Assembly (NCBI GenBank): GCA_026770585.1
Contig: MU647170.1
Coordinates: 52,093-62,542, forward strand
Source: Baffinella frigidus
Taxonomy: Eukaryota; Cryptophyceae; Cryptomonadales; Baffinellaceae
Direction of reading: 5' to 3'
DNA length: 10,450 nt
The notes beneath the pieces are model-generated. The model saw only the letters and a list, made by a program, of their open reading frames with translations, did no database searches and was not told where the DNA came from. Positions 1 through 5,262 of the stretch are shown in pieces (position 1 is the stretch's first letter; every line of letters begins with the position of its first letter). The translations under genes were made by a program, and so were the position numbers.

Positions 1-18
1 CCCCCCCCCCCCCCCCCC
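1..18. repeat. Poly-C run at window edge
   Basis: An uninterrupted run of 18 C residues. Long C or G runs recur throughout this window in the arms of family-A elements, so this may be the edge of a truncated one, but no family-A end or core follows it. From 19 to about 112 I see no gene or repeat. Confidence 0.8.
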
Positions 19-117
19 TGCGCCCTTTCCCCCCACTGCAGGGTGTACTGCAAAATATCGTCTCACACCGCTGGTAGGTTGGCCTTAGGCTCGCAGGCGG
101 AGGCATACTGCAGGCCC

Positions 118-273
118 TTGCTCGGATAGCGAGGGGGCAAATGGATCGGGTATTTTTTGCCTTCAGCTCCCATCGGGAGCTGAAGCCCAGTACAAACTGG
201 ACGCGACTGGTACCAAATTTTTAATTCGTACCCGAATTAAAAAGATCCGTTTGCCCCCTCGCTATCCGACCAA
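118..273. mobile_element. Foldback element F1, 156 bp, with 5-bp target duplication
   Basis: The outer arms pair over about 29 bp: left 118-146, right 245-273, sharing TCGGATAGCGAGGGGGCAAA with two mismatches (C/G near the end, T/C inside). Both sides are flanked by GGCCC (113-117 and 274-278), which fits a 5-bp target-site duplication. Two perfect 11-bp hairpins lie inside: 161-171 with 175-185 (CTTCAGCTCCC) and 218-228 with 233-243 (TTTTTAATTCG). The folded strand would form a three-way junction. It has no coding capacity. It lies just beyond the stop of the possible exon at 278-340. The superfamily is not recognised. Confidence 0.7.
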
Positions 274-277
274 GGCC

Positions 278-340
278 CTAGGGCGTGGCGTACTTGAGTT
301 TCGAGAACCGCATGAACATGTAGTGGTGGTTTGAGGCGGT
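278..340 (-). CDS. Possible terminal exon (20 codons plus stop), unrecognised
   Basis: On the minus strand a pyrimidine-rich acceptor ending CCTTTCAG (341-348) is followed by an open frame beginning TASNHHYMFMRF and ending KLKYATP with a TAG stop at 278-280. About 17 of 19 codons end in G or C, unlike the surrounding non-coding sequence, which is the main reason to call it. The stop overlaps the GGCCC target duplication of F1, so F1 may have inserted exactly at the gene end. No upstream exon was found. The acceptor-like motif is part of a unit repeated five times in 339-1264, most copies with no such exon behind them. The frame could be chance at this length. Confidence 0.3.
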   Translation of the reverse strand, partial: TASNHHYMFMRFSKLKYATP

Positions 341-690
341 CTGAAAGGCTGACGTCTCAAGTTGACATGCTGGGTTTGCGGTACACACCCATTAACTTTG
401 GGGCGGAAAAGAGCCCGGGCTCACCAAATTGGTCAGCCAAAATGGACTGAAATGCTGACACGGGCTCAAAAGGCTGCACTTTTGGCGGGTTTCCCTGGGT
501 TGATTCTCCCAGCATCAACTTTCTCGTTCATGGGATCAAACATGAAATCCCCACTTGTGACCTGGCGTGGAAAAATAGACTGAAAGGCTGACTTAGCAGC
601 CAACGGGGTCTTCACGGATGCAGTCCATCTAAACGATTTTTACCAGAATCGTATCCATTACCCTGGAGCCTAAAGGAACTCGGCCGCTGC

Positions 691-811
691 TACAGGGGTA
701 CCTCGCTCATAAGAAACCGCCCCCCCCTAGGACCCTACAGTAGGCCTATGCCTAGGGCCCTACGGTGGTCCTGGGGGGGGGGCGCTTTCTTATGAGCGAG
801 GTACCCCTGTA
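691..811 (+). mobile_element. Family A foldback (MITE-like), complete copy A1
   Basis: This is a reference copy. Its ends are TA-CAGGGGTACCTCGCTCATAA and the reverse complement at the right, followed by AAGAAACCGC and a C-run on the left and a G-run with CGCTTTCTTATGAG on the right. The core carries CCTACAGTAGGCCTATGCC. The element proper is 693-809, with TA on each side. The paralogous unit at 1021-1070 has the same flanks joined at a single TA (1045-1046), which defines the insertion. It has no coding capacity, so it would need a transposase supplied elsewhere. A TA target is typical of Tc1/mariner-like elements, but the termini match no family I can name. Confidence 0.92.
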
Positions 812-1100
812 AGTGGCTGGGGAAAGGCTAACGGGGGTGGTTGCTGAGGGACGCAGATCGAAAACTCCGCGGGGTTCAGGAGACAGCATGGCTCTAGATG
901 GGATCACACATGAAACCCCCACTTGAAACCTGGCGTGGAAAAATAGACTGAAAGGCTGACGGTCTTCACGGATGCAGTCCATCTAAAAGATTTGTACCAG
1001 AATCTTATCCATTACCCTGGAGCCTAAAGGAACTCGGCCGCTGATAAGTGGCTGGGGTGGTTGCTGAGGGACGCAGATCGAAAACGCTGCGGGGTTCAGG

Positions 1101-1146
1101 AGACAGAAGGAGGTCGTCATTCTTCGATGACGACCTCCTTCTGTCT
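1101..1146. repeat. Perfect 20-bp hairpin within the duplicated units
   Basis: The left arm AGACAGAAGGAGGTCGTCAT (1101-1120) pairs perfectly with 1127-1146 across the 6-base loop TCTTCG. The third unit (1300-1325) carries one arm followed by the complement of the loop, so the hairpin looks like a recent head-to-head inverted duplication of this unit end. Confidence 0.85.
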
Positions 1147-1461
1147 CGCATCTTGAAAGTTCGCAGTTCGATTTGGCCAAGTCCTACCAGAATGGCTCTA
1201 GATGGGATCAAACATGAAATCCCCACTTGTAACCTGGCGTGGAAAAATAGACTGAAAGGCTGACGGGGGTGGCAGATCGAAAACGCCGCGGGGTTCAGGA
1301 GACAGAAGGAGGTCGTCATCGAAGAAGAGTCCTCAGGGGGGGTGGCGTTCGAGGGGATTGGAGCGGTTGGGGTGGGGGGGATGGCGGACGCGGTCGCTCA
1401 CCTGAAGCCTCTCCTTGTTAAGAAGGGGGTGGGCTTGTGAATGTGTGGAGGTGGTGAATGA

Positions 1462-1595
1462 AACGTGTGCGTGTACAGGGGTACCTCGCTCATGAAAAAC
1501 GGTTCTGAGAAGAAGGAAGCGTTTTCGAGGGATGTTTTCATCTTGCATTTAAGAACGTGCAACTGACCGTTTTTCGTGAACGTGTGCGTGTACAG
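1462..1595. mobile_element. Degenerate family A terminus flanked by a 17-bp direct repeat
   Basis: One family-A end begins at 1474 and runs into GAAAAACGGT (1494-1503), which pairs with ACCGTTTTTC (1566-1575). AACGTGTGCGTGTACAG occurs at 1462-1478 and again at 1579-1595. The core and the right terminus typical of family A are missing. It is either a heavily rearranged copy or a distinct foldback that captured an A end. From 1596 to 1740 I see no gene or repeat. Confidence 0.5.
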
Positions 1596-1740
1596 CTGTT
1601 AGCTCCATGGTGCCTCATTTCCCGAATTACATTTTTTGGTCCCATAATCCGCCTTTCACAATTCCCGCTGTGCCTTGAGAGTGGGTTAGTGGCAATGGAT
1701 ATGGGCAAGAACAGCAGCCCTGTGCAGAGGTTGTCTGTGC

Positions 1741-1881
1741 TACAGGGGGTACCTAGCTCATAAGAAACCGCACCTGCCTAGGACCCTACAGGGTGTTGGA
1801 CCCTACAGTAGGCCTATGCCTAGGGCCCTATGGTGGTCCTAGGGGGGGGGGGCGCTTTCTTATGAGCGAGGTATTCCTGCA
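1741..1881 (+). mobile_element. Family A copy A2, with internal core duplication
   Basis: The left end is TACAGGGGGTACCTAGCTC and the right end is degraded to ATTCCTGCA. The core contains a short duplication in which GGACCCTACAG appears twice around GGTGTT. The same duplicated core occurs at 3324-3394, so the two belong to one subfamily. Confidence 0.85.
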
Positions 1882-1883
1882 GG

Positions 1884-1965
1884 CCCCTACAGTAAGCCTA
1901 CACCTAGGTCTCTACGGTGGTCCTTGGGGGGGGGGGCTGCTCCTTATGAGCGAGGTACCCCTGTA
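1884..1965 (+). mobile_element. Family A right-hand fragment
   Basis: Only the core and right arm remain, ending in ACCCCTGTA. It carries the arm variant CTGCTCCTTATGAGCGAG, shared with the fragments at 2203-2264 and (as CTGCGCCCTATGAGCGAG) 4752-4812, so these three form a subtype that exists as half elements. Confidence 0.8.
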
Positions 1966-2054
1966 GGCTCATACGCCCTACCGTAGGGCCCTAGGACCTA
2001 CCTGCCTAGGACCACTTGGAGGTCAAATTTGACCGCCTGGCCACTTCAGGGATA
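1964..2054 (+). mobile_element. Family B foldback remnant, left arm missing
   Basis: The interior from TAGGCTCATACGCCCTAC through GACCGCCTGGCCACTTCAGGGATA matches the intact family-B element at 8974-9077. The left arm (TATCCCTTAAGTG) is absent and the sequence is fused to the end of a family-A fragment within the shared word GTAGG, which points to recombination at a micro-homology. Confidence 0.75.
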
Positions 2055-2077
2055 TATTTTGCGCTGCGGTCTACCTG

Positions 2078-2202
2078 TACAGGGGTACCTCGCTCATAAG
2101 AAACCGCCCCCCCCTAGGACCCTACAGTAGGGCTATGTCTAGGGCCCTATGGTGGTCCTAGCTAGGGGGGTGGGCGTTTCTTATGAGCGAGGTACCCCTG
2201 TA
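2078..2202 (+). mobile_element. Family A copy A3, complete
   Basis: Both TA-CAGGGGTACC and GGTACCCCTG-TA ends are intact, with the forward core (CCTACAGTAGGGCTATGTC) and a small TAGCTAGG expansion before the G-run. Confidence 0.92.
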
Positions 2203-2264
2203 GGTCTCTACGGTGGTCCCTAGGGGGGGGGGGGGCTGCTCCTTATGAGCGAGGTACCCCTGTA
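2203..2264 (+). mobile_element. Family A right-hand fragment, tandem to A3
   Basis: This is a second right arm directly after A3, with the CTGCTCCTTATGAGCGAG variant and a GTA end. It begins the segmental duplication shared with 4752-4968. Confidence 0.8.
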
Positions 2265-2409
2265 GACGCATGCGCCTGTAGCCATGCCCACTTGCGCGGA
2301 AGGGAAGCGCCGGGTGACACTTGAGGAAAAGTACAGCCAACATTACATCCTGCAAACATTACATCCTGACTCCGGATACCTCTACACACCGCCACCCGCC
2401 GCCACCCGC

Positions 2410-2532
2410 TACAGGGGTACCTCGCTCATAGGAAACCGCCCCCCCCTAGGACCCTACAGTAGGAGCATGCCTATAGCCCTACGGTGGTCCTAAGGGGGGG
2501 GGGGCGTTTCTTATGAGCGAGGTACCGCTGTA
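2410..2532 (+). mobile_element. Family A copy A4, complete
   Basis: The left end TA-CAGGGGTACC is intact and the right end is GGTACCGCTG-TA (one substitution). The paralogous site at 4910-4911 has no insertion, so this copy arrived after the segmental duplication. Confidence 0.9.
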
Positions 2533-2665
2533 CACCGCCCTGGAGGCAACCCAGGGGCAAATCTTATGTCAATCTCCCACAGATGCACTCAGATCCCGAG
2601 TGCATTTGTATGGGAGTTGACTTAAGAAACCATCGATTTGCCCGTAAGCTGCCTCCAGGGTGGCG
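2533..2665. mobile_element. Foldback element F2, about 133 bp
   Basis: This is a nearly continuous hairpin. The outer arms CCCTGGAGGC (2538-2547) and GCCTCCAGGG (2651-2660) pair. GGGGCAAATC pairs with GATTTGCCC. Inside these, TCAATCTCCCA pairs with TGGGAGTTGA, and ATGCACTC pairs with GAGTGCAT around the loop AGATCCC. It follows A4 directly and is absent from the paralogous site near 4911. It shares GGGGCAAA near its arm with F1, but I see no further identity. No clear target duplication. Confidence 0.7.
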
Positions 2666-2716
2666 CTCCAACCCTCTCAAACACATGCGCGCCACACCTC
2701 ACTTACACCCTGCCGC

Positions 2717-2875
2717 TACAGGGGCACCTCGCTCATAAGAAACCGCCCCCCCAGGACCCTACAGTAGGCCTATGCCTAGAGCCCTATGATGGTCCTAGGG
2801 GGGCCTATGCCTAGAGCCCTATGATGGTCCTAGGGGGGGGGGGGGGGGCTTTCTTATGAGCCAGGTACCTCGCTA
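2717..2875 (+). mobile_element. Family A copy A5, enlarged by core duplication
   Basis: The left end TA-CAGGGGCACC is intact. The block GCCTATGCCTAGAGCCC plus the adjoining GGTCCTAGG is present twice in tandem, followed by a G-run of about 16. The right terminus is rearranged to GGTACCTCGCTA. A collapsed remnant sits at the same site in duplication unit 2 (4967-5030), so this insertion probably predates that duplication. Confidence 0.85.
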
Positions 2876-2913
2876 CACGCCCAGACCTTTTCAAACCCAT
2901 GCGCGCCCTCACG

Positions 2914-3023
2914 TACAGGGGTACCTCGCTCATAAGAAACGCCCACCCCCCTAGGACCCGACAGTAGGGCCCTATGGTGATCCTAGGGGGGTGGGCGTTT
3001 CTTATGAGCGAGGTACCCCTGTA
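2914..3023 (+). mobile_element. Family A copy A6, short complete copy
   Basis: Both ends are intact with TA on each side, but the core is shortened to about 110 bp overall (CAGTAGGGCCCTATGG). The flanks CATGCGCGCC...ACG and CACCCTGCCGC occur joined at a single TA in unit 1 (2704-2705). Confidence 0.92.
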
Positions 3024-3057
3024 CACCCTGCCGCAACCTTCTCTGCACATGCTTCCG

Positions 3058-3096
3058 GCTGGGGGGGGGGCTGCGAGCAGCTCCCCCCCCAGCCTT
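3058..3096. repeat. G/C-tract hairpin
   Basis: GGCTGGGGGGG pairs with CCCCCCCAGCC, and GCTGC pairs with GCAGC inside, giving a very GC-rich stem with a loop of a few bases. It is not an obvious family-A derivative. Confidence 0.55.
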
Positions 3097-3098
3097 GT

Positions 3099-3141
3099 GG
3101 GTCCTCCACAAGCTTGAACCCAGAGCGATGCTCGAGGGAGA
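3099..3141 (-). pseudogene. Duplicated fragment of the PDZ gene terminal exon, copy 1
   Basis: On the minus strand this reads SLEHRSGFKLVEDP, aligning with SLAHRSIYKLVDDP in the exon at 3540-3962. No start, splice site or continuing homology is visible on either side, so it is best read as a gene fragment scattered by rearrangement. Confidence 0.55.
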
Positions 3142-3150
3142 CCTCCACCA

Positions 3151-3262
3151 CAGGTGGAGGTACCTCGCTCATCAGAAAGCGCCCCCCCCCCCAAGGACCC
3201 TACAGTCGGACGATGCCGAGGGTCCTACGGTGGTCGTAGGGGGGGGGGGCGATTTCTTATGA
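3151..3262 (+). mobile_element. Family A copy A7, both termini damaged
   Basis: The left end has a small insertion (CAGGTGGAGGTACC), creating the hairpin ACCTCCACC/GGTGGAGGT at 3141-3161. The core is diverged (CAGTCGGACGATGCCG). The right arm stops at TTCTTATGA and is fused to the exon fragment starting near 3261. Confidence 0.8.
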
Positions 3263-3322
3263 CGGCAGCGCTCCGCCTCAGAGGCATCCACGAGTTTGAA
3301 GATTGAGCGATGCGCGCCTCCC
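3261..3322 (-). pseudogene. Duplicated fragment of the PDZ gene terminal exon, copy 2
   Basis: The minus strand reads AHRSIFKLVDASEAERCR, matching AHRSIYKLVDDPEAERRR of the real exon. It lies between a truncated family-A right arm and an orphan family-A core, so it may have been mobilised or copied together with family-A sequence. Confidence 0.6.
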
Positions 3323-3323
3323 T

Positions 3324-3394
3324 GGGACCCTACAGGGTGTAGGACCCTACAGTAGGCCTATGCCTAGGGCCCTATGGTGGTCCCTATGGGGGGG
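3324..3394 (+). mobile_element. Family A core fragment without arms
   Basis: GGACCCTACAGGGTGTAGG is followed by CCTACAGTAGGCCTATGCC and a short G-run. Both terminal arms are missing. It has the same internal duplication as copy A2 (1741-1881). Confidence 0.75.
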
Positions 3395-3445
3395 TCAACG
3401 AGTTTGCGAGTTTGCGCGAGGGAGGCCTCCACCTCAGGGTCCTCG
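3395..3445 (-). pseudogene. Duplicated fragment of the PDZ gene terminal exon, copy 3 (diverged)
   Basis: The minus strand reads EDPEVEASLAQTRKLVDP, resembling EDASLAHRSIYKLVDDP of the exon at 3540-3962. TCAACGAG and GCGCGAGGGAGGC are identical at the nucleotide level. Degeneration is stronger than in copies 1 and 2. Confidence 0.45.
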
Positions 3446-3446
3446 T

Positions 3447-3502
3447 GGAGGATATCCCGAGGAGGATCCCGAGGAGGATCCCGCGGAGGATCCCGAGGTG
3501 GA
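3447..3502 (+). repeat. 12-bp tandem repeat (GAGGAGGATCCC variants)
   Basis: About four imperfect copies of GAGGAGGATCCC. Period 12 keeps a reading frame (PEEDPEEDP on plus, RDPPRDPP on minus), but no gene model with splice sites or a credible start includes it. Confidence 0.7.
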
Positions 3503-3539
3503 GCGTCGTCATGCTTCATCTCATGAGAAAGCGCACACC

Positions 3540-3962
3540 TCATGGTCCTCGACGGCGCCGCTCCGCCTCAGGGTCGTCAACGAGCTTGTAGATAGAGCGA
3601 TGCGCGAGGGAGGCGTCTTCGCCCAGCGCGTTCCACACGTCAGTTGACGTGGTCTGTTTGGAGGCGGGGAGAGGGATCGGTCGATTCTCGCGCAGTCGCG
3701 CCTTCGCCACGTCCAGCTCTCTTCGCGACAAGTTCCCGCGTCGATGCAGCTCCTCCAGCTTCTGCATTTTCCCGTCGTAGGTGAGGGCTTCGAACTGCTT
3801 CACGGAGCTGGTCTGCCAGATCGCGCCGAGGAGCTCCGTCTTGCTCCCGGGCACGCGCTGCCGCACGACCCGCAAGCTCACGCGCTGCCCGTCTGCTTTC
3901 CGCAGCGTGAGCGTGACCACGCTGAATTCCTTGCCGCGCACCCAGTCCGACACCAGCGCCAC
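3540..3962 (-). CDS. PDZ/SHOCT-like protein, 3' exon
   Basis: This is the 140-codon terminal exon of a minus-strand gene. It begins after a good acceptor (TTCCTTCCTCAG, 3963-3974) with GTG GCG CTG and ends at TGA 3540-3542. Residues about 10-36 (GKEFSVVTLTLRKADGQRVS) look like the last strands of a PDZ domain, the part missing from the upstream exon at 5263-5557; both junctions are phase 0. Residues about 62-90 (KMQKLEELHRRGNLSRREL...AKARL) match the SHOCT pattern of a Leu-rich helix, a G-x-[IL]-[ST] turn, and E-[LF]-x-x-x-K-x-x-L. SHOCT domains are mostly known from bacterial proteins and have no firm function; PDZ domains bind protein C-termini. A basic tail (ERRRR) ends the protein. Third positions are strongly GC-biased. 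An alternative is that this exon belongs to a separate shorter gene. Confidence 0.68.
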   Translation of the reverse strand: MALVSDWVRGKEFSVVTLTLRKADGQRVSLRVVRQRVPGSKTELLGAIWQTSSVKQFEALTYDGKMQKLEELHRRGNLSRRELDVAKARLRENRPIPLPASKQTTSTDVWNALGEDASLAHRSIYKLVDDPEAERRRRGP

Positions 3963-3968
3963 CTGAGG

Positions 3969-4260
3969 AAGGAACACGCGCCCGTCAGCCTTTTGGAAGA
4001 AACACGCCCATCAGACTGCGGAGGAGGAAACACGCCCGTCAGCATCTGGGAAAGTTCGCCATGGTTTGGTTTGACCAAACCGTGCGCCCAGTCGGACACC
4101 AGCGCCACCTACGGAGGAAACACGCCCGTCCGCCTCTGGGAAACTTCGCCATGGTTGGTTTGCATTGTTTGGTCAGGTGCTGGGCCAGGTGCTGGGCGGC
4201 CCACAGTAAGCCTCCTACATGCCCATCCGCCGCCGGGAAAGTTCGCCACGGTTTGGTTTG
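3969..4260. repeat. Intronic tandem modules including duplicated exon start
   Basis: AAACACGCCCGTCAGC-type words recur near 3975, 4000, 4030 and 4119. GGGAAAGTTCGCCATGG-type words recur near 4049, 4138, 4237 and, diverged, 5213. GTGCTGGGCCAGGTGCTGGG with GGCCCAC(A/G)GTAAGCCTCC is near 4178 and 4403, and a short form near 5236. The 5' end of the downstream exon is copied at 4081-4108 with its own acceptor (CCTCCGTAG), 146 bp upstream of the real one. Confidence 0.8.
4081..4108 (-). pseudogene. Duplicated 5' start of the PDZ gene 3' exon
   Basis: On the minus strand, TTTCCTCCGTAG is followed by codons for VALVSDWAH, copying VALVSDWVR at the start of the 3' exon. After nine codons the sequence departs into GTTTGGTC, which itself begins with GT. 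It could act as a decoy acceptor or a 27-nt cassette exon, or simply be inert. Confidence 0.6.
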
Positions 4261-4264
4261 CCTT

Positions 4265-4397
4265 GTTTGGTCAAGTCACCGTGGTCACGCCATCATGCAA
4301 AAAGCTTTCACGCGTGAGCCCCTTCAGGTGCTCACGCGTGAGGACTTACTTCTAGCCAGGCGTCACGCGGCGTGACCACGGTGACTTGACCAAACAA
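4265..4397. repeat. Inverted repeat carrying the exon-donor junction
   Basis: The left arm TTGTTTGGTCAAGTCACCGT (continuing GGTCACGCC, 4265-4293) pairs with 4369-4397 perfectly or nearly so. The arm contains CACCGTGGTCACGCC, the complement of the end of the PDZ exon plus GTGA of its donor (5259-5273). An inner inverted pair CTCACGCGTGAG-type word occurs around 4311-4341. It is intronic and not coding. Confidence 0.75.
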
Positions 4398-4459
4398 TGT
4401 GCTGGTGCTGGTGCTGGGCCAGGTGCTAGACGGCCCACGGTAAGCCTCCCACTGACAAA

Positions 4460-4508
4460 CACGACCGCGGTATGGAGCTAGGGGGGGAGATGCGACGAGA
4501 CCGGAGGG
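4460..4508 (+). repeat. Dispersed about 49-bp repeat, copy 1 (see 10158-10206)
   Basis: CACGACCGCGGTATGGAGC is followed by a G-run, GAGATGCGACGAGACC and GGAGGG. The same series is at 10158-10206 with a few substitutions. The function is unknown. From 4509 to about 4630 I see nothing else. Confidence 0.75.
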
Positions 4509-4634
4509 CTCAAGCTGCCCGCTACCACCCCGCAGGGTAGGTATGGGAACTAGTGTCTCGTCCACTAGGACGAGCTAACTAACCCACGAGGCAGGCGTGG
4601 ATGACGGGGGGGGAGCAGGCGCCAGCAGAGACGC

Positions 4635-4702
4635 GCGCTCCTCCGGGGTTAACTCCGCCAAAATAGATTTTTTCTACTTTGGCTATTTTGGCTGAGGGGA
4701 GC
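4635..4702. repeat. Small foldback around GCCAAAATAG
   Basis: GCCAAAATAG (4657-4666) pairs with CTATTTTGGC (4683-4692), with outer GCGCTCC pairing with GGAGCGC. The loop is T-rich. No target duplication is obvious. Confidence 0.6.
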
Positions 4703-4751
4703 GCAGGGATTCCTTGTCAAGGGTATAAGAACCTGTAACTTCTAGGCGATG

Positions 4752-4812
4752 TATCCCAGGACGGTGGGCCTGGGGGGGGGGGGCTGCGCCCTATGAGCGA
4801 GGTGTCCCTGCA
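4752..4812 (+). mobile_element. Family A right-hand fragment in duplication unit 2
   Basis: A G-run is followed by CTGCGCCCTATGAGCGAGG and the end TGTCCCTGCA. It corresponds to the fragment at 2203-2264, and the downstream sequence is homologous too, so the fragment was part of the duplicated segment. Confidence 0.75.
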
Positions 4813-4966
4813 GCCGCATGCGCCTGTAGCCACGAGAGCATGCCTATTCGCGCGGCAGGGAAGCGCGCTTACATCCTGACTCCAGATACCTCTACACACC
4901 GCCACCCGCTACAAGCTCCGACCCTCCCAAACGCATGCGCACCACACCGCATGCACACCCTGCCGC
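4813..4966 (+). repeat. Segmental duplication unit 2 (paralogue of 2265-2716)
   Basis: It carries the same ordered blocks as unit 1 but lacks family-A copy A4 and foldback F2: CGCCACCCGC-TA-CAAGCTCCGACCC is continuous at 4900-4924. It therefore serves as the unoccupied site for both insertions. Confidence 0.85.
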
Positions 4967-5030
4967 TACAGGCGTGCGGGGACGTCGCGGCTTCGCTCCA
5001 TGGCTTAGATATGAGCGAGGCACCCCTGCA
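4967..5030 (+). mobile_element. Collapsed family A remnant
   Basis: It starts TACAGGCG at the same target (CTGCCGC-TA) as copy A5 in unit 1 and ends ATGAGCGAGGCACCCCTGCA. The core and both homopolymer runs are missing, which fits an internal deletion of an older insertion. Confidence 0.6.
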
Positions 5031-5040
5031 CGTGTACAGG

Positions 5041-5164
5041 TGCAGGGGTACCTCGCTCATAAGAAACTGCCCCCCCCCCGTAAGGGCCACCATAGGGCCC
5101 TAAGCATAGTCCTACTGTAGGGTTCTAGGGGGAGGCGCTTTCTTATGAGCGAGGTACCCCTGTA
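5041..5164 (-). mobile_element. Family A copy A8, complete, reverse orientation
   Basis: The left end is TG-CAGGGGTACC and the right end GGTACCCCTG-TA. The core reads CCACCATAGGGCCC, the reverse of copies A1-A7. It lies inside the predicted PDZ-gene intron, near the donor site. Confidence 0.9.
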
Positions 5165-5262
5165 CAAGGGTGGCACTGGAGAGGGTAACAGGGGTACCTA
5201 CGCTCATCATCTGGCAAAAGTTCGCCAAAAAAAAGGTGCTGGGGTCAGGTGCTGGGCCTCAC

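Larger units (their letters stand above)
339..1264. repeat. Locally duplicated non-coding units, three main copies
   Basis: A unit containing GACTGAAAGGCTGAC is repeated in direct orientation. The motif itself occurs around 340, 449 (variant), 580, 948 and 1252. A longer block starting CATGAAATCCCCACTTG is at 541-592, 909-960 and 1213-1264. A block with GTCTTCACGGATGCAGTCC is at 608-688 and 962-1043. A block with GACGCAGATCGAAAAC is at 850-887, 1070-1106 and, shortened, 1272-1306. A family-A element splits one unit at 691-811. No gene is supported here: the short frames in this stretch lack coding bias and shift between copies. Confidence 0.85.
2265..2716 (+). repeat. Segmental duplication unit 1 (paralogue of 4813-4966)
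   Basis: GCATGCGCCTGTAGCCA, GGGAAGCGC, TACATCCTGACTCC and CTCTACACACCGCCACCCGC occur in the same order here and at 4813-4966. Unit 1 is longer because it carries a family-A element and foldback F2 (2410-2665) and a local doubling of ACATTACATCCTG. A third partial unit is at 2876-2913 and 3024-3040. There is no coding bias in any frame. Confidence 0.85.
3963..5262 (-). other. Predicted 1.3-kb intron of the PDZ/SHOCT gene, filled with repeats
   Basis: The predicted donor is ACG|GTGAGG (exon end 5263) and the acceptor TTCCTTCCTCAG (3963). The intron holds a duplicated acceptor (4108), tandem modules, an inverted copy of the exon-donor junction (4265-4397), a small foldback (4635-4702), segmental duplication unit 2 (4813-4966), a collapsed family-A copy and a complete family-A copy. 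No other coding stretch with GC-biased codons is seen inside. Confidence 0.6.

Noticed and set aside
484-541. Minus-strand frame beginning GDFMFDPMNEKVDAGRINPG
   Set aside because: It looks protein-like for 28 codons, but lacks codon bias, and the duplicate copies at 909 and 1213 hit a stop after six to eight codons; likely chance.
2811-3194. 127-codon minus-strand open frame
   Set aside because: It is made of family-A arms and cores read through (RGTSLIR, MSEVPLY); there is no codon bias, and similar frames appear wherever two family-A copies are close.
3744-4355. 203-codon plus-strand open frame
   Set aside because: It is antisense to the PDZ-gene exon and its intron repeats. The minus strand has the splice sites, domain similarity and coherent codon bias.
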